From Lutibaculum baratangense AMV1 (GTDB lineage: Bacteria > Pseudomonadota > Alphaproteobacteria > Rhizobiales > Tepidamorphaceae), in assembly GCF_000496075.1 (NCBI RefSeq), contig NZ_AWXZ01000030.1:1-33623 (forward strand): a DNA stretch of 33,623 bases, read 5' to 3'. This document shows, piece by piece, positions 7,489-15,752 of the stretch. The notes below the pieces were generated by a model, which did not search any database, was not told the origin of the DNA, and saw only the letters and a program-made list of their open reading frames with translations. Within the stretch, counting starts at the first letter, position 1; every line of letters begins with the position of its first letter. Both the position numbers and the translations under genes were made by a program.

Positions 7489-9441
7489 TCAGGTCAGTTT
7501 GGACTTCCCCGAGGAGAACAATCCTGGCAGTCGCCGTGTCGATCTGACGGCTGCCAGGACGCCCCGCCAGCCGAATGTGGCGCCGACCGCCAGCCGCGCA
7601 CGGTCCGAATAGCTTCCGAACATGGCTCCCTCGCCGTGCTCTTCGTACAGTTCGAGATTGATCGCGCTGACGATCAGGCCGAGATGCGTGAATGCCTGCG
7701 GGTAGTTGCCGAGGAAGTCACCCGACCTCTCGTCGATTTCCTCCGCATAGAGGCCGACATCGTTCGCCCTGCCCACCAGGTTCTCGAACAGCACTCTAGC
7801 ATCACTGGCACGTCCGCAGGCCAAGAGGGCATCGACCAGCCAGAAGCTGCAGATCGTGAAGCGCCCCTCATCTCCGTCGAGCCCGTCCGGCTGGCGGTAG
7901 CGAAGGAGCAGGTCGCCTTCCCGAAGCTGCCGTTCGATTTTGCGAACCGTCGGCTCCAGAATCTGCCGGGCATCCGGAAAGCCCGAAGTTGCCAGCAGGA
8001 GCAGCGCCGCATCGGCATCGTCCGTCCCGTAGGAGCGACGCAGGGCGCCGTCTTCGGCGATCCCGCTGTGCCGTATGTCTCGCTCGATCGTGTCTCTCAG
8101 CTCCACCCATCCGCGCCGCGACCCGCACAGACGTATCGCCCGGTCCACGGCAATCCAGCACATCAGCTTAGAATGGACGAAATGCTCCGGCTGGGAACGC
8201 ACCTCCCATATGCCGGCATCGGGGCTCCCCCAGCGTTGGGCGACGAGATCGATGAAGCCCGCGAGCATCTCCAGCGCGTCCCGCGACATCCTGCCCCCGA
8301 GAGCGCGATAGACGAGCGAGGCGTCCTCGATGAAACCGTAGACGTCAAGCTGCAATTGAGCGGAGGCCTCGTTCCCGACACGCACAGGGCGGCTGTCGCG
8401 GTAACCTGCCAGGTGCGGCAGCTCATGCTCGGGAAGATCAGACCTCCCATCGATGCCGTACATGAGCTGAATGTCCGGGTGCGTGCCCCGGCAACTTCTC
8501 TGAAGGAACTGGAAGAACTGCTTCGCCTCGCCGGCGTATCCGAGCGAGCAAAGCGCATGGAGGGCGAGGCTCGAATCCCTGACCCAGGAGAACCTGTAGT
8601 CCCAGTTCCTCTCGCCGCCGATCGCCTCGGGGAGAGACGTGGTCGGGGCGGCGACAATGGCACCCGTCGGCGCGTATGTGAGTAGCTTGAGCGTCAGCGC
8701 GCTCCGTATCACGTGCTCCCGGAAGGCGCCGCGATAGCGACAGAAGCCCGTCCACTCCTCCCAGAACGCCCGCGTAACACTCGTCCATTCCGGCACGCGA
8801 CGCCGCCAGTCCTTCACCTCGTGAAGGCTCAGCACGATCGTCCGCTCCATGCCGGCGGAAAGAGTGAATTCCGTGAGCGCGGTCTCCCCCTCCTGTTGAA
8901 GCTCCACGTCGGCGTACAGGAACGGCAGTCCCGGCCCGGCCGCCGTGCCCCCCCGCACCGCAAGAGCTGCGGGTCGCCGCGCAAAGTCCGCCGATGGCCG
9001 GTAGCGCGCACGCACCTTCGCGTTGCCGCGGGTGCACCGGATCTTCCGAACCAGGACACCGGGAGCGGTCAACGAGACGTAGTCGAAAGCTCCGGCTGAG
9101 GCCGAACGTCCCACGACCATCATGTCCGTCAGCTCGAGCTCGCCCGAGCCCCCCTCGATGGAGGTGATCAGGATGTTCGTGGCTCCGAGGTAGCGCCGGT
9201 GCGTTCTCCTCTGCCCCTCCGCCGAAAGCGAGAGTGCCCCTCCTTTCTCACTGTCCAGCAGGCGACAGAAGACGGGGTTGGTGTCGAAGCGGCCGAGAGT
9301 GCACCAGTCGATGTCGCCGGTCCGCGACACCAGCGCGAATCCATGGCAATCGCCGATCGCCGCATATTCTCCGATCGGAGGCTGGGCTTGTGGTGACTGT
9401 CGCTCGCGTCCCGAGCCGCCCGGCGCCAATGCCTCAGCCAT
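7489..9441 (-). CDS. glycoside hydrolase family 15 protein (glucoamylase/trehalase-like)
   Basis: A 650-aa cytoplasmic enzyme without signal peptide. Residues 20-230 form the N-terminal beta-sandwich domain (PIGEYAAIGDCHGFALVSR, IDWCTLGRFD). Residues about 240-640 form the (alpha/alpha)6 catalytic domain: SLPEAIGGERNWDYRFSWVRDS at 269-290, GIWEVRSQPEHFVHSK at 410-425 with E413 as likely general acid, and GNYPQAFTHLGL near the C-terminus. Family members hydrolyse alpha-glucosidic bonds, often trehalose or maltooligosaccharides. Start ATG 9441 is chosen because the frame upstream lies inside the SDR gene; the two genes overlap by 8 bases, so they are translationally coupled. The SDR partner fits release of glucose and its oxidation. 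Confidence 0.9.
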   Translation of the reverse strand: MAEALAPGGSGRERQSPQAQPPIGEYAAIGDCHGFALVSRTGDIDWCTLGRFDTNPVFCRLLDSEKGGALSLSAEGQRRTHRRYLGATNILITSIEGGSGELELTDMMVVGRSASAGAFDYVSLTAPGVLVRKIRCTRGNAKVRARYRPSADFARRPAALAVRGGTAAGPGLPFLYADVELQQEGETALTEFTLSAGMERTIVLSLHEVKDWRRRVPEWTSVTRAFWEEWTGFCRYRGAFREHVIRSALTLKLLTYAPTGAIVAAPTTSLPEAIGGERNWDYRFSWVRDSSLALHALCSLGYAGEAKQFFQFLQRSCRGTHPDIQLMYGIDGRSDLPEHELPHLAGYRDSRPVRVGNEASAQLQLDVYGFIEDASLVYRALGGRMSRDALEMLAGFIDLVAQRWGSPDAGIWEVRSQPEHFVHSKLMCWIAVDRAIRLCGSRRGWVELRDTIERDIRHSGIAEDGALRRSYGTDDADAALLLLATSGFPDARQILEPTVRKIERQLREGDLLLRYRQPDGLDGDEGRFTICSFWLVDALLACGRASDARVLFENLVGRANDVGLYAEEIDERSGDFLGNYPQAFTHLGLIVSAINLELYEEHGEGAMFGSYSDRARLAVGATFGWRGVLAAVRSTRRLPGLFSSGKSKLT

Positions 9442-10246
9442 TGTCGCGGAAGCCCGGATAGAGGGACATTCCGCCGTCCACGTAGAGTGTCGTTCCGACC
9501 ACGTAGTCGGACAGATCGGAGGCGAGCCAGACGGCCGCCCGGGCGACATCCTCGACCACGCCGACCCGGCCATAGGGGATGAGCTCCAGGAGCTGGCGCT
9601 CCGCCTCTTCCGTCTGCCAGGCCTCCTCGTTGATCGGCGTCTTGATGGCACCCGGGGCAATCGAGTTGATCCGAATCCGCCGATGCGCCACCTCCTGCGC
9701 AAGGCTCCTCATCATCATGTCTATCCCGCCCTTGGATGCTGCGTAGTTCACCCGCCCGGCGCAGGGAATGTCCTGGTGGACCGAGCTCATGCAGATGATT
9801 TTGCCGACCGAAGCCGATGTGGCGGGGCCAGGCTGGGTGTCGAACTGCGCAATGGCGGCCCGGGCGCACAGGAACTGCCCCGTGAGGTTGACGTCCAGGA
9901 CCGATTTCCAGTGATCGAGCGTCATCTCGTCGATCGAGGCATCCTTCTGGATTCCCGCGTTGGGCACCATCACATCCAGCCGGCCCGCACGATCGAGAAA
10001 GGTGCGCATCATCTCCTCCACACCGTCCTCCTCCGTGACGTCGGCTTCGATCTCGAAGGCCTCGCCGCCGGCCTCGGCTATTGCCGCGACCACGTCTTCG
10101 GCAGACGCGCGGTCCGACCGGTAGTTCACACCCACGACGGCTCCCTCGCCCGCGAGCGCCTTGGCGATGCCCGCGCCGATGCCCGAACTGGCACCGGTGA
10201 CCAGAGCGGCCTGTCCCGCGAGCAATCCGTGACGCTTTACAGACAT
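9434..10246 (-). CDS. SDR family oxidoreductase, glucose 1-dehydrogenase-like
   Basis: A 270-aa short-chain dehydrogenase. Cofactor motif TGASSGIG at 17-24, then GVNYRSD after the second strand (Arg there favours NADP), the NAG motif in VPNAGIQKD, catalytic Ser in ICMSSVHQ and YAASKGG. The C-terminal YVVGTTLYVDGGMSLYPGF is typical of glucose 1-dehydrogenase-like SDRs. ATG 10246 follows GAGGAGGACGTC, an excellent ribosome site; upstream open frame is ignored. First gene of a two-gene minus operon with GH15, divergent from the VTT protein at 10374. Confidence 0.92.
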   Translation of the reverse strand: MSVKRHGLLAGQAALVTGASSGIGAGIAKALAGEGAVVGVNYRSDRASAEDVVAAIAEAGGEAFEIEADVTEEDGVEEMMRTFLDRAGRLDVMVPNAGIQKDASIDEMTLDHWKSVLDVNLTGQFLCARAAIAQFDTQPGPATSASVGKIICMSSVHQDIPCAGRVNYAASKGGIDMMMRSLAQEVAHRRIRINSIAPGAIKTPINEEAWQTEEAERQLLELIPYGRVGVVEDVARAAVWLASDLSDYVVGTTLYVDGGMSLYPGFRDNG

Positions 10247-10373
10247 GACGTCCTCCTCAGATGCTTGCTTCACCTCATCGTGTAGGTCTCTTCGCAAGCG
10301 GAAACGCTACGCCTTTCAAGGGGCTTTCTTTGAAGGGAACGGCGGACGTCCCATAGAGGCAGGGTATGCGCCC

Positions 10374-11048
10374 ATGAACAGCGCCCGGTCGAGATTGCTG
10401 GTCGTGATCGGAACGATTGTCTCCATCGCGCTGCTCTACTGGCTTGCCGGCCGGTACACCTCCCTGCCGGACATGCTCGCCGAACCCGCGGCACTTCGTG
10501 AGGCCGTCGAACAACTGGGGGCGCTCGGCCCGGTCGCCGTCGTTGCCGCGATGGCCGCGGCGATCATATTCAGTCCAATCCCGAGCGGTCCGATCGGCCT
10601 TGCATCGGGTGCTGCCTTCGGGCCGCTATGGGGAGGGGTTCTCGTCGTCGCGGGGTCGTTCGCCGGTGCGACGGTCGCGTTCCTGATCGGACGCCTGATA
10701 GGCCGGCAGGTGATCTCCGGCTGGAAAGCCGCCGAAGCTCTCCACAGAAGGTTCGAAGACCACTCCCAGCTCTGGCTCATGCTGGCGGTGTTCCTCTCAC
10801 GGCTGGTACCGTTCATCTCCTTCGACGCCGTCAGCTATGTGGCGGGTGCGACGCCGCTGCGGTACTGGCGCTTTGCCCTCGCAACCTTCCTCGGCGTGAC
10901 GCCGATCAGCTTCGTCATCACCTATGCCGGCGAGGCAACATTGCTTGCCGGCTCGACCGCAGTGACGGTCGCGCTGGTCATTCTGGGCCTGGTCACTCTC
11001 GTGCCGGCGATGCTGGCCGGCATGCGGGGTCGTCGCAGCCGCAGGTGA
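10374..11048 (+). CDS. TVP38/TMEM64 (VTT/DedA-like) membrane protein
   Basis: A 224-aa inner-membrane protein with a first TM at LLVVIGTIVSIALLYWLAG and the VTT core: FSPIPSGPIGLASGAAFGPLWGG, GATVAFLIGRLIGR, FLSRLVPFISFDAVSYVAGATPL and LATFLGVTPISFVITYAG. The paired FSPIPSGP and SRLVPFI re-entrant motifs are characteristic. Family members are lipid-scramblase or transporter-like; the substrate here is unknown. ATG 10374 starts just before the first TM; the ribosome site is only moderate (AGGCAGGG, rather far upstream). A second VTT domain occurs at 16360. Divergent from the SDR-GH15 operon. Confidence 0.88.
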   Translation: MNSARSRLLVVIGTIVSIALLYWLAGRYTSLPDMLAEPAALREAVEQLGALGPVAVVAAMAAAIIFSPIPSGPIGLASGAAFGPLWGGVLVVAGSFAGATVAFLIGRLIGRQVISGWKAAEALHRRFEDHSQLWLMLAVFLSRLVPFISFDAVSYVAGATPLRYWRFALATFLGVTPISFVITYAGEATLLAGSTAVTVALVILGLVTLVPAMLAGMRGRRSRR

Positions 11049-11441
11049 GGTTCGGCTGGCCGCCAGTACGGAACAGGACGAGTCGACGTTTGGAGCTCTG
11101 ACTGCGGGAACGAGCTGCGGGTGGCCTCGTTTTGCAGCAATCGCTGCGGATTGAGGAGGTCGGAAGTCTGACAGGTGTCGGCAAAGCGACCTTCACACGC
11201 ACCTGTTTGTATCACGCAGCTTCCCGCGAGCAGCCGCAGTCGTGCTCGGCCTCAGCGATCGGGGCACCATAAGACGGTGCCGACCAGATTTCAGGGAAAG
11301 ACGCGATCGATGAGGGCACTCTTCGACGGCCCTCTGGGACGATGCCCGTTTCTTGCGGCTATGGCGGGAGCAGATCCTGCGCTCGGAACCTTCTCTTCTC
11401 CGAGTCCGTTTTGCAGCGACTGATGCAAAAGGGAGGACCGC
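11049..11441. other. non-coding gap upstream of tetR
   Basis: About 390 bases without a credible gene; short open frames here have no ribosome site and no recognisable sequence. It contains a small hairpin, GGCACC/GGTGCC (11263-11268 with 11276-11281), and the palindrome listed separately at 11409-11430. Confidence 0.5.
11409..11430. promoter_or_regulatory. palindrome, candidate TetR operator
   Basis: TTTTGCA (11409-11415) and TGCAAAA (11424-11430) are perfect inverted copies with an 8-base spacer, immediately before the ribosome site GGGAGG of the tetR gene. Size and location fit an autoregulatory operator of a TetR dimer that would control the whole downstream operon. Confidence 0.6.
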
Positions 11442-12098
11442 GTGGCGCGTCCACGGCAATTCGACGAATCCGCCGCTCTGGAAACGATCGTCCGGCAGTT
11501 CTGGGCGCGAGGCTACGGGGCCACCTCGGTTCGCGACCTGGAAGCCGCCACGGGGATCGGAATGACGAGCCTCTACAACGCGTTCGGAGGCAAGCGCGAA
11601 GTATTCCGCTCCGCGCTGGAGCATTACTCGGAGCGGCGGACCCGCGAGTGCCTGCGGGAGATCGAGCGCCTGCCGTCGCCTGCGGAGCGGATCCGCCTCT
11701 TCGTGACGCACGTCACCGAAGCGGCGTTGGGCGATCCCGACCGCATGGGCTGCCTCGTGATCAACACGGCGATCGAATTAGGACCGCATGATCCCGAAAT
11801 TGCAGCGATCGTGGCCGGCTACCTTGCCGAGGTCGAGACATTCTTCCGGCGCAATTTCGAGGCCGCGCAACGCGCTGGAGAAGCCGATCAGTCCGTCTCC
11901 GCGGCGGATGCGGCTCGAGCCTTCAGCGCGCTGATGTTCGGGCTTCGCGTGCTCGCGAGGACACGCCCCCACCGCGCGACGATGGAGGGCGCCGCTCGCC
12001 CACTCCTGGGACTGCTCCAGAGTGCCGAAGCAACGCCGTCGAGCCCGGCGGGACGAGGCGACGAGATTCGAGTTCAAAAGGAAGAACAGAATGAGTGA
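11442..12098 (+). CDS. TetR/AcrR family transcriptional regulator
   Basis: A 218-aa repressor-type protein. The N-terminal DNA-binding domain reads MARPRQFDESAALE, then FWARGYGATSVRDLEAATGIGMTSLYNAFGGKREVF, the TetR helix-turn-helix. The C-terminal ligand domain (about 60-205) has MGCLVINTAIELGPHDPEI and AFSALMFGLRVLAR, as in TetR proteins that sense small organic or electrophilic compounds. Start is GTG at 11442 behind GGGAGGACC. Its end overlaps the peroxiredoxin gene by 8 bases, so it leads a five-gene operon and probably controls it through the palindrome just upstream. Inducer unknown. Confidence 0.9.
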   Translation: MARPRQFDESAALETIVRQFWARGYGATSVRDLEAATGIGMTSLYNAFGGKREVFRSALEHYSERRTRECLREIERLPSPAERIRLFVTHVTEAALGDPDRMGCLVINTAIELGPHDPEIAAIVAGYLAEVETFFRRNFEAAQRAGEADQSVSAADAARAFSALMFGLRVLARTRPHRATMEGAARPLLGLLQSAEATPSSPAGRGDEIRVQKEEQNE

Positions 12099-12609
12099 CC
12101 GTCTGACTGCGCCAGGAAACCCGATGCCGGTGATAACCTTGCCGTCCACGGACGGGACAGATTTGCAGCTCGGTGGTGAAGGGCGGTGGCAGGTAGCCGT
12201 GGTCTATCGTGGCCGGCACTGCCCGCTCTGTCGCAAGTATCTGAAGACGCTCGACGGGCTGCTCGAAGGCTTCCGTGAGGCGGGTGCCGAGGTGATCGCC
12301 GTCTCGGGCGATCCGCAAGAGCGCGCCAAGGAAGAGGCTGCCGAGGAGGGCTGGCGATTCCCGGTCGCCACCGAGCTTTCACAAGATCAGATGAGGGAAC
12401 TCGGGCTGTTTGTTTCGGAGCCACGCTCGCCGCAAGAGACGGATAGGCCCTTCGCAGAACCGGGGCTGTTCGTGACCAACCCCGGCGGGGTCCTGCAGAT
12501 CGTGGACATCTCGAACGCGCCCTTCGCCCGACCAGACCTGCAGGGCGTCCTCGACGGGCTGAAGTTCATCCAGGAGAAGCACTACCCGATCCGCGGCACT
12601 GCCGCCTGA
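12091..12609 (+). CDS. AhpC/TSA-type peroxiredoxin-like protein (copy 1)
   Basis: A 172-aa thioredoxin-fold protein. The active-site segment is VVYRGRHCPLCRKYL with C44 and C47 (CxxC, the first Cys in the peroxidatic position), then VIAVSGDPQERA, EEGWRFPVA, LGLFVSEPRSP and EPGLFVTNP. It probably reduces peroxides or other oxidants with thiols. ATG 12091 overlaps the tetR stop; the purine-rich AAGGAAGAACAG serves as ribosome site. A close paralogue of the same length is encoded at 19968-20486. Confidence 0.9.
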   Translation: MSDRLTAPGNPMPVITLPSTDGTDLQLGGEGRWQVAVVYRGRHCPLCRKYLKTLDGLLEGFREAGAEVIAVSGDPQERAKEEAAEEGWRFPVATELSQDQMRELGLFVSEPRSPQETDRPFAEPGLFVTNPGGVLQIVDISNAPFARPDLQGVLDGLKFIQEKHYPIRGTAA

Positions 12610-12625
12610 AAGTCTGGAGGCCGAG

Positions 12626-13432
12626 ATGAGCGAAACACGCTACGCCTATGAGCATGTCTCGTCAGAGATCCTGTCCGACGACATGCAGTTCAGAAAGGGC
12701 GCGCCCAAAGCCGGCGACCGCCTGCCGGAGTTCGACCTGCCGACCGCCGAGGGCGGGTGGCTGAGGACACGCGATCTTGCAGGGCGCCCCGTGCTGCTGG
12801 TCACGGGATCGTTCACCTGCCCGATGACGGCAAGTTCCAACCCGATCCTCAAGGAGCTCCATGGGAGATTTGGCCACCGCATCGAATTCATAATGCTCTA
12901 TGTCCGGGAGGCGCACCCGGGAGAGCATCACGACCAGGCCGGGGTGGCCGAGGAAAAGCGCAATGCAGCTCGCTCGCTGCAGCAGCGGGACCGCCTTCCC
13001 TGGACGATTGTCGTGGACGACCCGGACGGATCGATACACCGGCGGCTCGATGAGAAACCGAACGCCGCGTACCTGACCGACGAGACCGGGACCATCGTCT
13101 TCCGGTCACTGTGGGCCGGCGACGAGCGAGGGCTTGTCCAGGCTTTGGAAGCCGTCGCCCGGGGTGAGCAGCCATCGAGGTCGGAGAGCACACGGCGGCT
13201 CGTGCCGATGGCACGCGGGGTCGGCACCATGCGCGAGATGACGCGGCGAGCCGGCCCGCGGGCCCAGAGCGACCTGTGGCAGGCCGCTCCGCCAATGGGC
13301 CTCATGGCTTCGCTCGCCGACCTCTATCGGCCACTGCCGCCTGCCTGGCGAACGGCGGCCGCCGCCGCGACGCTCGGGGTCGGCGTTGCCGTCGTCGCGA
13401 CACTGGCAGCGCGGGCCATAAGCCGAAGGTGA
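12626..13432 (+). CDS. deiodinase-like/redoxin domain protein with C-terminal membrane anchor
   Basis: A 268-aa protein. Residues 25-185 are a thioredoxin-like domain resembling the iodothyronine deiodinase-like family: PEFDLPTAEGG, LLVTGSFTCPMTASSNPIL with a single Cys in place of the Sec of animal deiodinases, then FIMLYVREAHPGEHHDQ, and TIVVDDPDGSIHRRLDEKPNAAYL. The C-terminus has a hydrophobic helix (AATLGVGVAVVATLAARAI, about 246-264), so it may be anchored in the membrane. ATG 12626 follows GGAGG. The family's bacterial role is not settled; thiol redox or dehalogenation are possibilities. Third gene of the tetR operon. Confidence 0.82.
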   Translation: MSETRYAYEHVSSEILSDDMQFRKGAPKAGDRLPEFDLPTAEGGWLRTRDLAGRPVLLVTGSFTCPMTASSNPILKELHGRFGHRIEFIMLYVREAHPGEHHDQAGVAEEKRNAARSLQQRDRLPWTIVVDDPDGSIHRRLDEKPNAAYLTDETGTIVFRSLWAGDERGLVQALEAVARGEQPSRSESTRRLVPMARGVGTMREMTRRAGPRAQSDLWQAAPPMGLMASLADLYRPLPPAWRTAAAAATLGVGVAVVATLAARAISRR

Positions 13433-13466
13433 TCCCGGTGTTCAATGCAGAGAAGGAGTGCGCGCC

Positions 13467-13886
13467 ATGACACCATTGTGGGCCGGACTCATCGCCGGCT
13501 TCGTCGCGACCGCCATCCTTTCGATGATGCAGTTGATGAAGCAGAGCATGAACCTGATGCCGCAGCTCGACATGATCGGAATGATCTCCGGCATGATGGG
13601 CGCCTCGCGTGCGATCGGCTGGGTCGTCCACTTCATCGTCGGCACTGTGATCTACGGGCTGGCTTACGCCTGGGTTTTCGCGGGCCTGTGGCCGGGTTCT
13701 CACTGGCTGAACGGAGCGGTTCTCGGCGCAGCGGGATGGCTGATCGCGATGCTCGTCATGATGCCGATGGCAGGGAACGGCGTCTTCGGGGCCAGGCTCG
13801 GCGCGATGGCGCCTGTGATGGCGCTCATGATGCATCTCATCTTCGGCGCCATCCTCGGGTTCGTCTACGGCTGGATCATCGCTTGA
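13467..13886 (+). CDS. DUF6789 family membrane protein
   Basis: A 139-aa protein, very rich in Met and glycine, with four hydrophobic segments: LWAGLIAGFVATAILSMMQL, VVHFIVGTVIYGLAYAWVF, AVLGAAGWLIAMLVMMPMAG and LMMHLIFGAILGFVYGWII. The pattern (MKQSMNLMPQLDMI, PMAGNGVFG) fits DUF6789, of unknown function. ATG 13467 is preferred over an in-frame GTG at 13458 because AAGGAG ends eight bases before it. Belongs to the tetR operon. Inner membrane. Confidence 0.8.
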   Translation: MTPLWAGLIAGFVATAILSMMQLMKQSMNLMPQLDMIGMISGMMGASRAIGWVVHFIVGTVIYGLAYAWVFAGLWPGSHWLNGAVLGAAGWLIAMLVMMPMAGNGVFGARLGAMAPVMALMMHLIFGAILGFVYGWIIA

Positions 13887-13957
13887 CGGCGAGATTCGAC
13901 CGCGACCTTCCCGATACGGTCACACGACGAGGAGCAGTTCAGCGAGGGGACGAAACA

Positions 13958-14791
13958 ATGGAGATGAACAGCCGAACCATCGACGGCATTCCCATGCGCT
14001 GGCACGAGCGCGGCGAGGGCATACCCCTTGTCTTGATACACGGCATCCCTACGGGGCCACGGCTCTGGCGGCACGTCCTGCCCAGGTTGGAGGGAGCGCG
14101 GTGCCTGGCCTGGGAAATGGTGGGGTATGCCGGCTCGATCCCTGCCGGTCGGGGGCGCGATATCTCGGTGGCGAAGCAGGCCGAATACCTCGTGGCCTGG
14201 ATGAACGCACTCGGGCTGGAGCGGGCGATCCTCGCCGGGCACGACCTTGGCGGAGGCGTTGCCCAGATCGCGGCGGTCCGTCACAGAGACCGCTGCGCCG
14301 GCCTCTTCCTTACAAACGCTATCGCCTACGACTCCTGGCCCATCCCCAGCGTGAAAATCCTCCGGGCCACTCGGAGCGCGATACGCCACCTCCCCGACGC
14401 GGCGCTGAAGATGGTCATGACGACGCTGTTCCGCCGCGGCCATGATGAACCCGCCCAGGCGCGAGAAGCGCTTGAGGCGCACTTTCCGGCCTACCTCGAT
14501 AGCGACGGTGCTGCGGCACTCGCCCGGCAGGTGGCGGCGCTCGACGTCCGCGATACGGAGGCGGTGGCGCCGGAGCTGTCCCGGCTAAACGTGCCGGCGA
14601 GGCTCTGCTGGGGTGCGGCGGACCAGTTCCAGAAGGTCCGTTACGGCGAGCGTCTGGCGCACGATCTCTCGGCACCATTGCGCCGAATCGATGGGGCGAA
14701 ACACTTCACTCCCGAAGACCACCCGGTTGTGGTCGCCGAGGAAATCAATGCTCTCGTCGCCATGGCCGCTGGAAGCACGGCGACGGCGTGA
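13958..14791 (+). CDS. alpha/beta hydrolase (haloalkane dehalogenase/epoxide hydrolase-like)
   Basis: A 277-aa alpha/beta-hydrolase. Oxyanion motif LIHGIPTGP at 26-34, nucleophile elbow LAGHDLGGG with Asp96, as in haloalkane dehalogenases and epoxide hydrolases (Ser enzymes have GHSxGG), acid in CWGAADQFQ, and catalytic His in GAKHFTPEDHP. ATG 13958 follows GAGGGGACG. Last gene of the tetR operon; the converging neighbour is a haloacid dehalogenase, so dehalogenation is a possible theme, but the exact substrate is not readable. Confidence 0.88.
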   Translation: MEMNSRTIDGIPMRWHERGEGIPLVLIHGIPTGPRLWRHVLPRLEGARCLAWEMVGYAGSIPAGRGRDISVAKQAEYLVAWMNALGLERAILAGHDLGGGVAQIAAVRHRDRCAGLFLTNAIAYDSWPIPSVKILRATRSAIRHLPDAALKMVMTTLFRRGHDEPAQAREALEAHFPAYLDSDGAAALARQVAALDVRDTEAVAPELSRLNVPARLCWGAADQFQKVRYGERLAHDLSAPLRRIDGAKHFTPEDHPVVVAEEINALVAMAAGSTATA

Positions 14792-14831
14792 GCGAGGCTT
14801 GGTATGCGGACCATTCCCCGCGTTACCGTGG

Positions 14832-15524
14832 TCATCGCCGTACGAGAGCGGAGACCGCCTCCACGAGCGATGAGGCGTCGACGTCCGGCTGCAGCATGAA
14901 ATCGGGGTAGCTCGTTCCGCGTGAGACGAACGCGCCGACGAGGCCTGCTGCCTTGGCACCATGGATGTCCCAGGGATGGGCCGCCACCAGGCAAAGTCGT
15001 GACGGTTCCACCCCCGCCCGTTCCGCCGCATGGCGGTACACCTCAGCACGCGGCTTCGCCAGCCCGACCTCGTCCACGGAAATGACGAGGTCCACGAACT
15101 CGTCGAGGAGAGCCCGTTCGAGCAGGGCCCCGGTGACGTCGGCACTGCCGTTCGAGAGTGCAACCACCCGCATGTCGGCTTCACGCGCCATCCGGAACGC
15201 CTCCGGGGCGTCCGGATGAGGATCGAGCACCGAAAAGCCACCGAGGACATTGGCCACCGACTCGGGGTCGAATCGGTGCCCCTTCTCCGCGAGAGCTTCC
15301 CGGAGAGCTGCTTCCAGAACATCGCGGAACGGGGCGAACGATCCGGTCGCCGCCAGTGCAAACGCGTCTCGCAAGCTCCTGGCGAACCAGAGATCCACAA
15401 GCTCGCGCGAGACCTCGAGTGCCTCCACGCGGTCGCGCAGCACATCGAGGGAGAAGACGGTTTCGATTATGTCAAAGGCGACGGCACGAGGGGCGTCTCC
15501 CGTAGGTGTTGCAGCTTCCGGCAT
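14832..15524 (-). CDS. haloacid dehalogenase type II (HAD superfamily)
   Basis: A 230-aa HAD hydrolase. Motif I is AFDIIETVFS with D18 as nucleophile (classical FDxxGT is altered to FDIIET), motif II VVALSNGS, motif III KPRAEVYRHA, and the substrate/hydrolysis segment VAAHPWDIHGAKAAG, which is typical of type II haloacid dehalogenases. Family enzymes hydrolyse 2-haloacids to 2-hydroxyacids, though many members act on other small acids. ATG 15524 follows GAGGAGCAACC. Convergent with the alpha/beta hydrolase, 40 bases apart. Confidence 0.87.
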   Translation of the reverse strand: MPEAATPTGDAPRAVAFDIIETVFSLDVLRDRVEALEVSRELVDLWFARSLRDAFALAATGSFAPFRDVLEAALREALAEKGHRFDPESVANVLGGFSVLDPHPDAPEAFRMAREADMRVVALSNGSADVTGALLERALLDEFVDLVISVDEVGLAKPRAEVYRHAAERAGVEPSRLCLVAAHPWDIHGAKAAGLVGAFVSRGTSYPDFMLQPDVDASSLVEAVSALVRR

Positions 15525-15592
15525 CGGTTGCTCCTCATTTTGCTGGCACCCGTTGGCGGCGCATCTTTTGTCAGGCAGCGCGACAGGTGACC

Positions 15593-15626
15593 GCCGCTCC
15601 AGACGAAAGAACCGTTCACGAACGGT
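15593..15626 (-). promoter_or_regulatory. palindrome and candidate ECF-type promoter of the HAD gene
   Basis: ACCGTTC-AC-GAACGGT (15611-15626) is a perfect palindrome. On the minus strand GAAC at 15617-15614, 17 bases, then CGGC (15596-15593) resembles the GTAACG-type sites. The stretch through CGTCTGGAGCG is nearly identical to the minus-strand site at 23777-23753. It would start transcription about 65 bases before the HAD start. Weaker than the other sites because the -35 lacks TAAC. Confidence 0.4.
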
Positions 15627-15665
15627 CAACCCTGGGTGAACAGGCCAAAATCGAGGCCAGAGGGG

Positions 15666-15691
15666 GTAACGTTCCGCAGCTCCAGCCCGAC
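15666..15691 (+). promoter_or_regulatory. GTAACG-type promoter of the secreted protein gene
   Basis: GTAAC at 15666-15670, 17-base spacer, CGAC at 15688-15691. The spacer holds GCTCCAG just before the -10, as in the plus site at 23743. Start of the gene is about 60 bases downstream. Confidence 0.55.
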
Positions 15692-15752
15692 CACTCTAGG
15701 TCGCGGATATATGGCCGCGCCTTTTGGCAACCCGACCCAAGGGAGAAACGCA

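Noticed and set aside
7453-8685. Plus-strand open frame opposite GH15
   Set aside because: Shadow of GH15; composition dominated by Arg, Pro and His, no motif.
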